The notes under the pieces: generated by a model
The model's input: the letters and a program-made list of their open reading frames with translations, nothing else
Told to the model about the DNA's origin: nothing
The model's database searches: none
Program-made: the position numbers and the translations under genes
Shown here: positions 36,524 through 44,991 of the stretch, one piece after another
Layout of the letters: each line of letters starts with the position of its first letter
Numbering within the stretch: the stretch's first letter is position 1
Source of the DNA: Bradyrhizobium sp. WSM471
GTDB taxonomy: Bacteria; Pseudomonadota; Alphaproteobacteria; Rhizobiales; Xanthobacteraceae
Assembly (NCBI RefSeq): GCF_000244915.1
Contig: NZ_CM001442.1
Span: 2,604,001-2,668,000 of the forward strand
DNA length: 64,000 bases
Direction of reading: 5' to 3'

Positions 36524-37105
36524 CTACCTGAACACATGCAGCGCCGCGTATTGCAGCAGCATGATTGCCTTGGCGTCGATGATGCGGCCGTCCGCGATCA
36601 TCGAAAGCGCCTCGTCGATGCCGAGCTCCAGCACCTCGATGTCCTCGCCTTCATGCTCGAGGCCGCCGCCGTCGCTGACCCGCATCTCCGGTTCGTATTC
36701 GGCGACGAAGAAATGCAGCTTCTCGGTGATGGCGCCGGGGCTCATGAACGCCTCGAACACCTTGTGGACGTGGTGCAGGCGATAGCCGGTTTCCTCCTCG
36801 GCCTCGGCGCGGATGCGCATTTCGGGCGACGCGTCGTCCAGCACGCCGGCGGCCGCCTCGATCAGCAGATCGTCGTAGCCGCGGATGAACGCCGGCAGGC
36901 GGAATTGCTTCACCAGGATCACCGTACGGCGTGCCAGATTATACGGCAGCACGGCCGCGGCGTTGTCGCGCTCATAGGTCTCGCGGTGCTGCGTCTGCCA
37001 TTCGCCATTGGCGCGTCGGTACTCGAACGTCGTGGTCTTCAAGGTTGTCCAGCCGTCCGAGAGCACGCGGACGTCCTTGATGCGGACGCGGTCGGAAATC
37101 GTCAT
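36524..37105 (-). CDS. NudK-like Nudix hydrolase (GDP-mannose/ADP-ribose type)
   Basis: 193 residues. The N-terminal beta strands (TLKTTTFEYRR, HRETYERDNAAAVLPYN, RTVILVKQFRLPAF) and the Nudix segment AAGVLDDASPEMRIRAEAEEETGYRL match the NudK/ADP-ribose pyrophosphatase group. The box has two extra residues before the first Glu, as in NudK, and Ala where Arg is usual. GGLEHEGEDIEVLELG fits the NudK C-terminal loop. Probably hydrolyses a nucleotide sugar. Last gene of the tsaC-oxidase-GNAT-Nudix operon, 9 bases after the GNAT gene. Confidence 0.88.
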   Translation of the reverse strand: MTISDRVRIKDVRVLSDGWTTLKTTTFEYRRANGEWQTQHRETYERDNAAAVLPYNLARRTVILVKQFRLPAFIRGYDDLLIEAAAGVLDDASPEMRIRAEAEEETGYRLHHVHKVFEAFMSPGAITEKLHFFVAEYEPEMRVSDGGGLEHEGEDIEVLELGIDEALSMIADGRIIDAKAIMLLQYAALHVFR

Positions 37106-37114
37106 GCTTCGATC

Positions 37115-37558
37115 TCAATTGCTTGGCGTTGTGGTGCGGCCGTCGAGCCACTTCTGGAACATCACCGAGGTCGATTCCTCGAAACCCAGAGACTGGTAGA
37201 ACGCATTGGCCTGCTCATTCCCGCGCCGGACCAGGAGCTGGAGCTTCAGAATTCCAGCCCGGCGCAGCCAGTCTTCGGCCGCGGCCATGATGACGCGGCC
37301 GTAACCACGCTTCTGGCTATCCGGATCGACGGCGACGTAATAGACCCAGCCGCGATGGCCGTCATGGCCGACCATGACGGTGGCGACGATGGCGCCGGCC
37401 TCGCGGCCGAGCAGGATCGTGGAATTATCGCGCCGCCGCGCCAGCGCGATGTCGGCATGCGGATCGTTCCACGGCCGCGTCAACCCGCAGCGCTGCCACA
37501 GCGCGACCACCGGCTCGACATCGGCCTCGGTGATCGCGTCGATCGCGAAAGCACTCAC
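37115..37558 (-). CDS. GNAT N-acetyltransferase (YpeA-like)
   Basis: 147 residues. Matches the YpeA-type GNAT pattern: VVALWQRCGLTRPWNDP, VGHDGHRGWVYYVAVDPDSQKRGYGRVIM (acetyl-CoA pyrophosphate loop Q/R-x-x-G-x-G/A) and KLQLLVRRGNEQANAFYQSLGF. The acceptor is unknown. The start is GTG overlapping the upstream oxidase stop by four bases (GTGA), so translation is coupled. Confidence 0.92.
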   Translation of the reverse strand: MSAFAIDAITEADVEPVVALWQRCGLTRPWNDPHADIALARRRDNSTILLGREAGAIVATVMVGHDGHRGWVYYVAVDPDSQKRGYGRVIMAAAEDWLRRAGILKLQLLVRRGNEQANAFYQSLGFEESTSVMFQKWLDGRTTTPSN

Positions 37559-38982
37559 AGCACTTTGCCCGGGTTCATGATTCCAAGCGGATCGAGCATC
37601 GCCTTGAGCTGCCGCATCAGCTCGATTGCGGTCTTGTCCTTCACGTCGGGCAGCTCGTCGCGCTTGAGCACGCCGATGCCGTGCTCGGCCGAGATCGAGC
37701 CGCCCATGCGCAGTACGATCGCGAACACGACCGCGTTCATCTCGTGCCAGCGCGCCAGATAATCCGCGGTGTTGGCGCCGATGGGCTGGCTGACATTGTA
37801 GTGCAGATTGCCGTCGCCGAGATGGCCGAACGGCACCGGTCGCGCGCCGGGGATCAGTTTGACCACGGCTTCATTGGCCTCGGCGATGAAGGCGGGCACG
37901 GTGGCCACCGGCACGGAAATGTCGTGCTTGATCGAGCCGCCCTCCGGCTTCTGCGCCGACGACATCTCGTCGCGCAGCTTCCAGAAGCCGGCGCGCTGGG
38001 TCAGATTGGCCGCGATCACCGCGTCGTCGACGATCTCGTCCTCCATGGCGCGGCCGAGAATCGTTTCCAGCGGCGTGCGTGCGTCGTCGCCTGGCGACGA
38101 CAATTCCATCAGCACGTACCAGGCATGCTTTTGCGCGAGCGGATCGCGCACGTCGATGCCGTGGCGGATCGAGAAATCGACCGCCATCTCCGAGAGCAGC
38201 TCGAAACTCGTCAGCGCATTGGCGGCCTCGCTTTGCGCGATCGCCAGCAGCTTCAGCGCGGCGTCCGGCGACTTCAGCCCGACGAAGGCGGTCTCGATCG
38301 ACCGCGGCTTCGGAAACAGTTTTAGCGTCGCCGCGGTGATGATGCCGAGCGTGCCTTCCGCACCGATGAAGAGATTGTGCAGATTGTAGCCGGTGTTGTC
38401 TTTCTTCAGCTTCGACAGCACGTTGAGCACACGCCCGTCCGCCAGCACCACTTCCAGCCCCAGCGCCATCTCGCGCGCGACGCCATAGGCGAGCGCGGCG
38501 GTGCCGCCGGCATTGGTCGAGAGATTGCCGCCGATGGTGCAGCTCCCTTCCGCGCCCAGCGAGAGTGGAAACAGCCGGTCCATTTCGGCGGCCTTCTGCT
38601 GCGCGATCTGAAGCACGACGCCGGCCTCGCAGGTCATGGTGTTCGACGCAGTGTCGATCTCGCGGATCTTGTCGAGCCGGCGCAGCGACACCACCACCTC
38701 ACCATTGTGCGGGGTCTGGCCGCCGACCAGCCCGGTATTGCCGCCCTGCGGCACCAGCGCGATTTTGTGCTCGGAGGCGAGCTTGCAGATAGCGGCGACT
38801 TCGGCGGTCGAGCCGGGGCGCAGCACCAGCGGCGAGCGGCCGTGGAACAGATTGCGCTCCTCGGTGACATAGGCCTCGATGTCGGCCGCATCGGTGATGG
38901 CGTGCCTCTCGCCGACGATCTTGCGGAATTGTTCGATCAGCTCGGGCGCTAGCGGTGGGGTGCCGGGATGATTGATGTTCAT
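37555..38982 (-). CDS. FAD-binding oxidase of the GlcD/D-2-hydroxy-acid dehydrogenase family
   Basis: 475 residues. The FAD domain shows VPQGGNTGLVGGQTPHNGEVVVSL near residue 80 and the C-terminal substrate domain FGHLGDGNLHYNV and GGSISAEHGIGVLKRD, with PLGIMNPGKVL at the end. These are typical of flavoenzymes oxidising D-lactate, glycolate or D-2-hydroxyglutarate to 2-oxo acids and passing electrons to an acceptor; which acid is used is not fixed by the motifs. Follows tsaC by 20 bases and overlaps the GNAT gene. Confidence 0.93.
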   Translation of the reverse strand: MNINHPGTPPLAPELIEQFRKIVGERHAITDAADIEAYVTEERNLFHGRSPLVLRPGSTAEVAAICKLASEHKIALVPQGGNTGLVGGQTPHNGEVVVSLRRLDKIREIDTASNTMTCEAGVVLQIAQQKAAEMDRLFPLSLGAEGSCTIGGNLSTNAGGTAALAYGVAREMALGLEVVLADGRVLNVLSKLKKDNTGYNLHNLFIGAEGTLGIITAATLKLFPKPRSIETAFVGLKSPDAALKLLAIAQSEAANALTSFELLSEMAVDFSIRHGIDVRDPLAQKHAWYVLMELSSPGDDARTPLETILGRAMEDEIVDDAVIAANLTQRAGFWKLRDEMSSAQKPEGGSIKHDISVPVATVPAFIAEANEAVVKLIPGARPVPFGHLGDGNLHYNVSQPIGANTADYLARWHEMNAVVFAIVLRMGGSISAEHGIGVLKRDELPDVKDKTAIELMRQLKAMLDPLGIMNPGKVL

Positions 38983-39002
38983 TGTCTTCTCTTGCTTCGC
39001 TC

Positions 39003-39992
39003 TTATCGCGCCACAGCCGCCCGGCGCAGCCGGTCATTGATCGCTTCGCCCAGATCTTGTTCGGGGATCGCCATCACCGCGATCGCCCGCGGCCCGCTGG
39101 CATCGAGGGCGCGAAGATAGCCGAACAGATTGGCGGCGGCTTCATCGAGATCGCCGGTGGGCGACAAATTCATGACGGCAGCGGCGGCCTCCACGCCGGG
39201 CAGGCGCGCGGGGCCGAACGCCAGCAGCGCTTCGCCCGGCGCCACGTCCTGCGCATTGAGCCGTACATGGGCACGCGGCGCGTAATGCGAGGCCAGCATG
39301 CCCGGGGCGAGCGGCTGGCTGTCGTCGCTGTCGGCCTCCGCAGGCAGTCGCGCCAGCGCTGCGCCGAGCACGGCCTCGATCCGCTCGCGTGACAGCCCGC
39401 CGGGCCGCAGCAGCATCGGCGCATTGAAGCAGCCGACGATCGTCGATTCGACGCCGACCGTAACCGGCCCGCCGTCGACGATCAGGTCGATCCGCCCCGC
39501 AAGGTCGCCCTCGACATGGGCTGCAAGCGTCGGCGAGACGTGGCCGGAGAGGTTGGCGGACGGCGCCACCACCGCCCCGCCGAAGGCGCGCAGGATTGCC
39601 TGCGCCACCGGATGGGCCGGAATGCGGATCGCGACCGTATCGAGGCCCGCGGTGGCGAGCTCGGCCACCGGGCAGTTTTCCGTTTTCGGCGCCACCAGCG
39701 TCAGCGGCCCCGGCCAGAACGCCTCCGCGAGGCGCAAGGCGCAGGCGTCGAATCGCCCGATCCTCCGCGCGGCCGCGAGGTCGGCGACGTGCGCGATCAG
39801 CGGATTGAAGGCCGGCCGCCCCTTGGCTGCGTAGAGATGGGCGATCGCGCCGGCATTTCCGGCGTCCGCTCCGAGCCCGTACACCGTTTCGGTCGGGAAC
39901 GCGACCAGCCCGCCGGCGGCCAATGTCCGGGCGGCAGCTTCCGCGCCGGCCGCACCGGCCGGTAAAATCAGCGTTTCAAGACCCGTTTTCAC
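39003..39992 (-). CDS. tsaC: Threonylcarbamoyl-AMP synthase, long Sua5 type
   Basis: About 329 residues. Makes threonylcarbamoyl-AMP from threonine, bicarbonate and ATP, for the t6A37 modification of ANN-decoding tRNAs. The YrdC domain carries LAAGGLVAFPTETVYGLGADA, AAKGRPAFNPLIAHV and VVAPSANLSGHVSPT; the extra C-terminal Sua5 domain follows a linker (GMLASHYAPRAHV). The GTG at 39992 is inferred: the frame stays open to 40088, but a longer protein would run across the tRNA-Pro gene on the other strand. First gene of a four-gene minus-strand operon. Confidence 0.93.
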   Translation of the reverse strand: MKTGLETLILPAGAAGAEAAARTLAAGGLVAFPTETVYGLGADAGNAGAIAHLYAAKGRPAFNPLIAHVADLAAARRIGRFDACALRLAEAFWPGPLTLVAPKTENCPVAELATAGLDTVAIRIPAHPVAQAILRAFGGAVVAPSANLSGHVSPTLAAHVEGDLAGRIDLIVDGGPVTVGVESTIVGCFNAPMLLRPGGLSRERIEAVLGAALARLPAEADSDDSQPLAPGMLASHYAPRAHVRLNAQDVAPGEALLAFGPARLPGVEAAAAVMNLSPTGDLDEAAANLFGYLRALDASGPRAIAVMAIPEQDLGEAINDRLRRAAVAR

Positions 39993-40060
39993 AGGGATAA
40001 GATTCCTCAGCTCGGCCGCTTGCGGTGCGCCAAACCCGACGCTATAAGCCGGCCTCTTGT

Positions 40061-40137
40061 CGGAGTGTGGCTCAGCCCGGTAGAGCACTGCGTTCGGGAC
40101 GCAGGGGTCGCAGGTTCGAATCCTGCCACTCCGACCA
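40061..40137 (+). tRNA. tRNA-Pro (anticodon CGG)
   Basis: 77 bases with encoded CCA. The acceptor stem is CGGAGTG / CACTCCG, the anticodon stem CTGCG / CGCAG with loop TTCGGGA gives anticodon CGG, and the T-arm is CAGGTTCGAATCCTG. It diverges from tsaC. I see no copy of its 3' end nearby that would mark an integrated element. Confidence 0.98.
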
Positions 40138-40341
40138 TTCTTCCAAAAGTCGACGTTTTCCTAAAGGCTCGTTCCCAAAGGCTTGGCGGACCGGCCGCCG
40201 GACGCCCGGGAGCGTCTTCTTGCAACGATTTTCAGGGCGGGTCCACGGCCGATTTGGCCGGACAGGGCCGCGTGTGCGAGCGGCATGGCTCGGCGTTTGG
40301 CCGATATCGATAATTCGGCGTTGCAAGCCTCGGTCAGAGGC

Positions 40342-40668
40342 CTATCGCCGCGCCACCAGCACACCGATCATAAACGCAATCATCAGCGCCGGCAGCGGCG
40401 CCTCGCGGACCATGCCGCGAACGATTTGTGTCCAATGCTGCTCCGGGACGAGGTTCGGAGACCTGATCTCGGGCGCTGGCTTGATGCCCCATTCGGAGGC
40501 AAGCTCGGCGATCTCGCTTGAGGCGAGCCGCGCGCCGTCGCGGACGCGGAAGATGGCGGCTTCCGTGCGCTCGCGCGGCGCAAGCAGCATCATCGTCGTG
40601 ACGGCCGTACGCAGGGTCATCTCGCCGTAGCCTTGCAGCCTGACCGATTCCTCGGGGTCGGACGTCAT
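40342..40668 (-). CDS. Hypothetical protein with C-terminal membrane helix
   Basis: 108 residues. The C-terminal 20 residues, LPALMIAFMIGVLVARR, form a membrane anchor, so the soluble N-terminal part should face the cytosol. The ATG has the excellent ribosome site GGAGGTATTTGCG. No family recognised, though tail-anchored proteins with this length are frequent in Bradyrhizobium. First of several small genes after the tRNA. Confidence 0.7.
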   Translation of the reverse strand: MTSDPEESVRLQGYGEMTLRTAVTTMMLLAPRERTEAAIFRVRDGARLASSEIAELASEWGIKPAPEIRSPNLVPEQHWTQIVRGMVREAPLPALMIAFMIGVLVARR

Positions 40669-40712
40669 CGCAAATACCTCCCAGCGCCAAATGCTCTACA
40701 GCGCCAAATCCC

Positions 40713-40826
40713 TTACAGCGCGAAGTGGCGCGCGATGGTGAATGCCATCGTCGCGCACAGGACCAGCGTGGATACAGCGCCGGCCACGCCGCGCGCGAGA
40801 TCGGCCCGCGTCAGGTGCCTGGTCAT
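40713..40826 (-). CDS. Small single-span membrane protein (37 residues)
   Basis: Encodes 37 residues, with GAVSTLVLCATMAFTIARHF as a probable membrane helix after a basic N-terminus (MTRHLTRADLARG). GGAGC lies six bases before the ATG. Coding is supported by the ribosome site and helix only, so it may not be real. Confidence 0.45.
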   Translation of the reverse strand: MTRHLTRADLARGVAGAVSTLVLCATMAFTIARHFAL

Positions 40827-40906
40827 GATTTTGCTCCATGCTCGGCATGGCAATGGCGGGGAGGCGGCGTTGGTTCCTTGCGCGACGGGCGAATCGCGAA
40901 CGCCGG

Positions 40907-41131
40907 CTACTTCCGCAGCAACTCGCTCAGCGCGGCCGTCGCCTCGGCGCAGCGGATCTCGTCGATCTCGCGCGACAGGCTAAGCGCGCTCGATCTGAGC
41001 TCTTCGACTTTCCAGCTCTCGGGGTGCTGGGTCTCCAGTTGAGCGAGCCGCTTGTTCAGCTCGTCCAACCTGGTTTGCAATTGTTCGACGCTGGCGGCCC
41101 CATTCACCACCCAGACTCGTTGCGCACGCAT
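40907..41131 (-). CDS. Hypothetical small coiled-coil protein
   Basis: 74 residues beginning MRAQRVWVVNGAAS, then a clear heptad-like helix, EQLQTRLDELNKRLAQLETQ, and a second helix ending SELLRK. Probably a soluble oligomerising protein; no family recognised. AGGGGAACTACG precedes the start. Confidence 0.65.
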   Translation of the reverse strand: MRAQRVWVVNGAASVEQLQTRLDELNKRLAQLETQHPESWKVEELRSSALSLSREIDEIRCAEATAALSELLRK

Positions 41132-41282
41132 CGTAGTTCCCCTGCTCGTCTCACGGCGTTGTGAGAGGGGTTCGTGGCCGCAATGGGAATTAGTTTTGTC
41201 CGGCTTCAGACGGACGGGAACCGTTGCAGATTGGCAACGCGAGTTCCTTCGCGTTGACCGGGAGCTACCGCCGTCGCGCGCA

Positions 41283-41543
41283 TCAGGCCGCGCGCGGCCA
41301 CTCGGTCGATCGCTTTTCAAGCCGGCTTTCGAGGATGGCGATGCTCACCCGGATATTGTCGCGGCGGGCCCGCAGGTTCTGCGCGAGCATGGGGTAGGCC
41401 ACGTTCTGGGGATCGGAGATTCCAGCCTTCCGCTCTTCCTCCAGAATGTCGGCGTCGATCATTTGCATGCGCCAGCGCAGATCGGAGATCAATGCGTGGA
41501 GCTGGGTCGGCATGGTCGCTTCGAAACGGGACGTCGGATGCAT
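41283..41543 (-). CDS. Hypothetical small helical protein
   Basis: 86 residues starting MHPTSRFEATMPTQLHALISDL and containing WRMQMIDADILEEERKAGIS and LRARRDNIRVSIAILESRLEK. Helical and charged, with no membrane segment. GAGGCGATC precedes the start; the next Met (residue 11) is an alternative. It belongs to the run of short proteins after tRNA-Pro. No family recognised. Confidence 0.6.
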   Translation of the reverse strand: MHPTSRFEATMPTQLHALISDLRWRMQMIDADILEEERKAGISDPQNVAYPMLAQNLRARRDNIRVSIAILESRLEKRSTEWPRAA

Positions 41544-41664
41544 GATCGCCTCACGATGAGACAGACCCACTGCGGGTCTGTGAGATTTGACTCCCGTGCA
41601 GCAAGCGGAATGCCAGTGCCCGGCTGAGCGAGTTCCTCTCCCGCGATTGCTGCGGCGTCGGGCC

Positions 41665-41689
41665 GGAACGATTACCACTCTTTCCCGTT
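41665..41689 (+). promoter_or_regulatory. EcfG-type general-stress promoter
   Basis: GGAAC-N16-CGTT, an exact match to the alphaproteobacterial EcfG consensus, ending 38 bases before the ATG at 41728. Confidence 0.7.
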
Positions 41690-41727
41690 GCTGCAGGGGC
41701 CTCGACAATGAGGCGATCGAGGGACCC

Positions 41728-42186
41728 ATGCCGCTCATCCGCTATTTCGTCTTCACCGGCAGCGCTCTGCTCGCCCTCCTGTACCTTGCTGACTACTACA
41801 TGGCCGGCCCCGTGAGTGCGGCTGCAGAGACCGGGCCGGACCTCTCGATCGCCCGGATCCATTCTGCGCAGACATGGCCGGAGAAGATCGTCTTCGACAC
41901 CAACGTGCGACAGATTCCGTTGACCAAAACCGTGGCGTCAACATCAGACGCGGCGCCGCCGGCCGCGCCGGAAGGTACGCGCCAGGCACTTGCGATGGCG
42001 GCGCAGCCCGCCGCGGAGCTCAAGGCTTCGGACGTTAAGGCTTCGGACGCCAAGGCCGCGGAGCCCAGGCAGGCCAAGGCGGCCGCACGGAACAAGCGCG
42101 TCGCGGAGCGGCATCGTCGCCGCCAGCCCTCGCGCATGGCGGCGCGCAGTCAGTTCTTCAACGAGCCCGTCGCCGCAGAATGGTGA
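41728..42186 (+). CDS. Membrane-anchored hypothetical protein, predicted general-stress gene
   Basis: 152 residues. A membrane segment (IRYFVFTGSALLALLYLADYY) near the start precedes an Ala/Lys-rich, low-complexity C-terminal region (for example KASDVKASDAKAAEPRQAKAAARNK) ending VAAEW. This looks like a short anchor with a basic, disordered tail. A perfect EcfG-type promoter upstream suggests general-stress induction. No family recognised. Confidence 0.75.
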   Translation: MPLIRYFVFTGSALLALLYLADYYMAGPVSAAAETGPDLSIARIHSAQTWPEKIVFDTNVRQIPLTKTVASTSDAAPPAAPEGTRQALAMAAQPAAELKASDVKASDAKAAEPRQAKAAARNKRVAERHRRRQPSRMAARSQFFNEPVAAEW

Positions 42187-42374
42187 GCGGCGCTCCATGA
42201 GGGTATTTTCGCGCGACCTGGATGCGGTCAATCGCAATTCATCCTCGGCGCGTCCCACGTGACGGTCGGGCTGCCTCTCGGTTGGGCACCGTGCCGGACA
42301 GCGAGGCTGTGCGCGCGACGCATCGCACGATAGTCTCTGCCGCGACCTGACGGGAAGCGGACGAGGGAAAATTT

Positions 42375-43334
42375 GTGGCGAGATTTGTGACTGTGGCGGC
42401 CGGCCAGCTCGGCCCTGTGGCGCGGACCGAGACCAGAACCGCGGTCGTGGCGCGCCTGATGGCCCTGACGCGCCAGGCGCACGCCAACGGCTGCGACCTG
42501 ATCGTCTATCCCGAGCTCGCGCTGACCACGTTCTTTCCGCGCTGGTATTTCGAGGATCAGGCCGAGATCGACAGCTTCTTCGAGCGCGAGATGCCGGGGC
42601 CGGAGACCAGAGCCCTGTTCGATCTCGCGCGCGAGATCGGCATCGGATTTTGCCTTGGCTATGCCGAGCTGACGGTCGAGGCCGGGCTTGTCAGGCGCTA
42701 CAACACCTCCATCCTGGTCGACCGAAGCGGCGCCATCGTCGCCAGATATCGCAAGGTACATTTGCCCGGTCATGCCGAGCACGAGCCCTGGCGCGAATTC
42801 CAGCATCTGGAAAAGCGCTATTTCGATCCGGGCAGCAGTTTCGGCGTGACCGAGGCCTTTGGCGGCGTGATGGGGATGGCGATCTGCAACGACCGCCGCT
42901 GGAGCGAGACCTATCGGGTGATGGGCCTGCAGGGCGTCGAGATGGTGATGATCGGCTACAACACGCCGGTGCACAATCCGCCCGCGCCCGAGCATGACGA
43001 TCTCTCGCTGTTTCACAATCAGCTGGTGATGCAGGCCGGCGCCTATCAGAACGGCACCTTTGTGGTCGGCGTCGCCAAAGCGGGTGTCGAGGAGGGCGTC
43101 GACCACATCGGCGGAAGCTGCATCATCGCGCCCTCCGGCGAGATCATCGCGCGATGCACGACCAAGGGCGACGAGATCGCGCTCGCCCGCTGCGATCTCG
43201 ATCTCTGCAATTCCTACAAGCGCACCACCTTCAATTTCGACGTTCACCGTCAGCCGCAGGCCTACGGGATGATCGTCGAACGAAAGGGCGTGACACTCAT
43301 GGCCGACGGAACGCCGGTGCGAACGAAGGAGTGA
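42375..43334 (+). CDS. N-carbamoyl-D-amino-acid hydrolase (nitrilase superfamily)
   Basis: 319 residues. The nitrilase catalytic triad is Glu47 (LIVYPELALT), Lys127 (ARYRKVHLPG) and Cys171 (MGMAICNDRRW), matching the positions known for Agrobacterium D-carbamoylase. It would hydrolyse N-carbamoyl-D-amino acids to D-amino acids, CO2 and ammonia; carbamoylases of this branch often act with hydantoinases, but none lies beside it. The start is GTG with GAGGGAAAATTT before it. It is followed by a palindrome and a long non-coding region. Confidence 0.88.
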   Translation: MARFVTVAAGQLGPVARTETRTAVVARLMALTRQAHANGCDLIVYPELALTTFFPRWYFEDQAEIDSFFEREMPGPETRALFDLAREIGIGFCLGYAELTVEAGLVRRYNTSILVDRSGAIVARYRKVHLPGHAEHEPWREFQHLEKRYFDPGSSFGVTEAFGGVMGMAICNDRRWSETYRVMGLQGVEMVMIGYNTPVHNPPAPEHDDLSLFHNQLVMQAGAYQNGTFVVGVAKAGVEEGVDHIGGSCIIAPSGEIIARCTTKGDEIALARCDLDLCNSYKRTTFNFDVHRQPQAYGMIVERKGVTLMADGTPVRTKE

Positions 43335-43340
43335 GGCTTC

Positions 43341-43430
43341 GTAGCCCGGATGGAGCGCAGCGCAATCCGGGGCCGCTCGCCCGGCGTTCGGCACCTTCCC
43401 GGATTACGCTTGCGCTCCATCCGGGCTACG
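43341..43430. repeat. Palindromic repeat (GTAGCCCGGATGGAGCGCA family)
   Basis: Arms GTAGCCCGGATGGAGCGCA and TGCGCTCCATCCGGGCTAC are perfect complements, with inner AATCCGGG/CCCGGATT. This REP-like sequence is widespread in proteobacterial intergenic regions. Confidence 0.85.
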
Positions 43431-43439
43431 AGACTCTTC

Positions 43440-44130
43440 CTGTGTCGCCCTCCGTCAACCCCTCCCCGCAAAAATATTCCACTTTACCGAAATTCGGTTT
43501 TGTCGTATATGTCGCCCATCCCGGCTCATCCTTGAGGGGCGATCTCGTTGTCGTCTTGATTGCGAGCCGGGCTTGCGGTGGACGCGACAGCGTCGGCATG
43601 AGAGGTGCGGGCAGGGCGGGTAGTCCCTGTGAGCCCGTGGCCACGTGCGGACGAGCGGCGCTGTGAAGTTCGTCTCGTCGGTATTTCGATGGCCACGTGC
43701 ACGAGGCCGTCGAACCCTGCGGCGAAATGGCGAATGCGCGTACGGCAAAACCGTGTGGTCCTGGCCGTCGTTGCTACGGTCAAGCTTTTGCGGAGGTGTG
43801 TGCGAGCCCAACCGGGCAGACAGCATCATCCAATTCGCGGAAGTGAGGGAGGCCAGAAGGAAAGTTCGGCTCCCGGGAGAGCACGGCATAAGCCGTCCAA
43901 CCATCGCGCAGGGAAGGCCGAGTGATTGGCACCACCTGTATGCTGCTGTGCGGTTTTCCTGCGTGTGCTTTTCGCGCAGCGGACCGCGGGTGCGAGGTCA
44001 GCACCCGGCCTTCCCTGCGCCCTCTTGGATTTGAGGGTGGAGCGACCAAGCAGAGCTCGGGCGAAATGCGCCGCGAGGATGAGAAGGCGTGTCTGCAAGT
44101 CGAAGATGAACGCGAAGAAGATCCGCTCTC
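43440..44130 (+). other. Non-coding, probably structured repeat region
   Basis: No reading frame here looks like a protein: frames are short, Arg/Pro-rich and unlike any family. The sequence contains a 19-base stem, GCGCAGGGAAGGCCGAGTG at 43906-43924 paired with 44002-44020 (18 of 19 positions complementary), enclosing 77 bases, and a CACGGCATAAGCCGT hairpin just before it. It recalls a repeated Bradyrhizobium intergenic sequence, an impression I cannot check here. Orientation is arbitrary. Confidence 0.5.
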
Positions 44131-44267
44131 GTGCCCCGGACGCAGCGCAGCGTCACTTCGACGGTGCGCTGCAGAGCCGGGGCCCATCTCGCCGTATTAC
44201 TCCGTGTCGCCCTCTGGGTCCCGGCTCTGCGCAGCAACGCTCGCGCGTTGCAGCGCGTCCGGGACAC
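44131..44267. repeat. Palindromic repeat (GTGCCCCGGACGC family)
   Basis: GTGCCCCGGACGCAGCGCAG on the left and GCAGCGCGTCCGGGACAC on the right, with inner GAGCCGGGGCCCAT / GGGTCCCGGCTC arms. Immediately left of the TetR promoter region. Confidence 0.75.
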
Positions 44268-44325
44268 GGCACTCACTCCCTTTACACCTCCATCACAACC
44301 AAGTGTCCTTCAAGTGTCTTTATTC

Positions 44326-44340
44326 GGAAACAATCATTCC
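44326..44340. promoter_or_regulatory. Candidate TetR operator 1
   Basis: GGAAACAATCATTCC, a GGAA-N7-TTCC inverted repeat, 13 bases before the TetR start codon. The same design is found before the MFS gene. Confidence 0.6.
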
Positions 44341-44353
44341 CTATTATCCCGCA

Positions 44354-44974
44354 ATGCAAAAGACCGCCCGCAAATCCCGCTCCATTGCCCGTCCGTCCGG
44401 CCGTCCCCGGGAATTCGACATGGACACGGCGCTCGACAGGGCCGTCCGCGTGTTTTCCGAGCGCGGTTATCATGCGACCTCGATCGGCGATCTCACCGCG
44501 GCGATGCGGCTGGCGACCGGCAGCGTCTACAAGGCGTTTCGCGACAAGCATGCGGTGTTTCTCGCCGCCTTCGAGCGCTACGTCGCGTTGCGCCAGGAGC
44601 AGACGCGCAGCGCCGCGGCGCAAGGCGCCAATGGCCGCGAGCGACTGCGCAACCTGCTGCTGTCGTATGTGGAGCACTCCCAGGGCAGCGAGGGGCGGCG
44701 CGGCTGTCTCGTGGTCGGCAGCGCGGTCGAATTGTCCGCGGTCGATCCGGTGGTCGCCGCCCTCGTCAGCGCGCGGCTCGAGACCAACGAAGGCTTCATC
44801 GCCGGCCTCATTCGCGAGGGGCAGGCCGACGGCTCTATACCCCGCCATGTGGCCGCCGACGACACCGCGCGGCTGATGATCTGCATCACGCAGGGTCTGC
44901 GCGTCGTCGGCAAGGCGCGCTTGTCGCTCGACGGCAAGCGCCTGGTCGCCGTGGCGATGAAGCTGCTCGCCTGA
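44354..44974 (+). CDS. TetR-family transcriptional regulator
   Basis: 206 residues. The N-terminal DNA-binding domain is visible as ALDRAVRVFSERGYHATSIGDLTAAMRLATGSVYKAFRDKHAVF; the C-terminal half is the ligand-binding, dimerising domain. The start is the ATG at 44354, since the upstream frame crosses a repeat and the operator. It probably represses itself and the MFS gene 53 bases downstream through the paired GGAA-N7-TTCC operators, so the effector is likely a substrate of that exporter. Confidence 0.93.
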   Translation: MQKTARKSRSIARPSGRPREFDMDTALDRAVRVFSERGYHATSIGDLTAAMRLATGSVYKAFRDKHAVFLAAFERYVALRQEQTRSAAAQGANGRERLRNLLLSYVEHSQGSEGRRGCLVVGSAVELSAVDPVVAALVSARLETNEGFIAGLIREGQADGSIPRHVAADDTARLMICITQGLRVVGKARLSLDGKRLVAVAMKLLA

Positions 44975-44991
44975 ATTTTTTGTCATATTAG

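Noticed and set aside
40061..40137. tRNA-Pro as integration site of a genomic island
   Set aside because: No integrase, no repeated tRNA end and no shift in composition were seen nearby.
43455..44876. Several overlapping frames in the non-coding stretch and upstream extension of the TetR gene
   Set aside because: They have no recognisable domain, cross palindromes and disagree in frame; the TetR domain begins at 44354.
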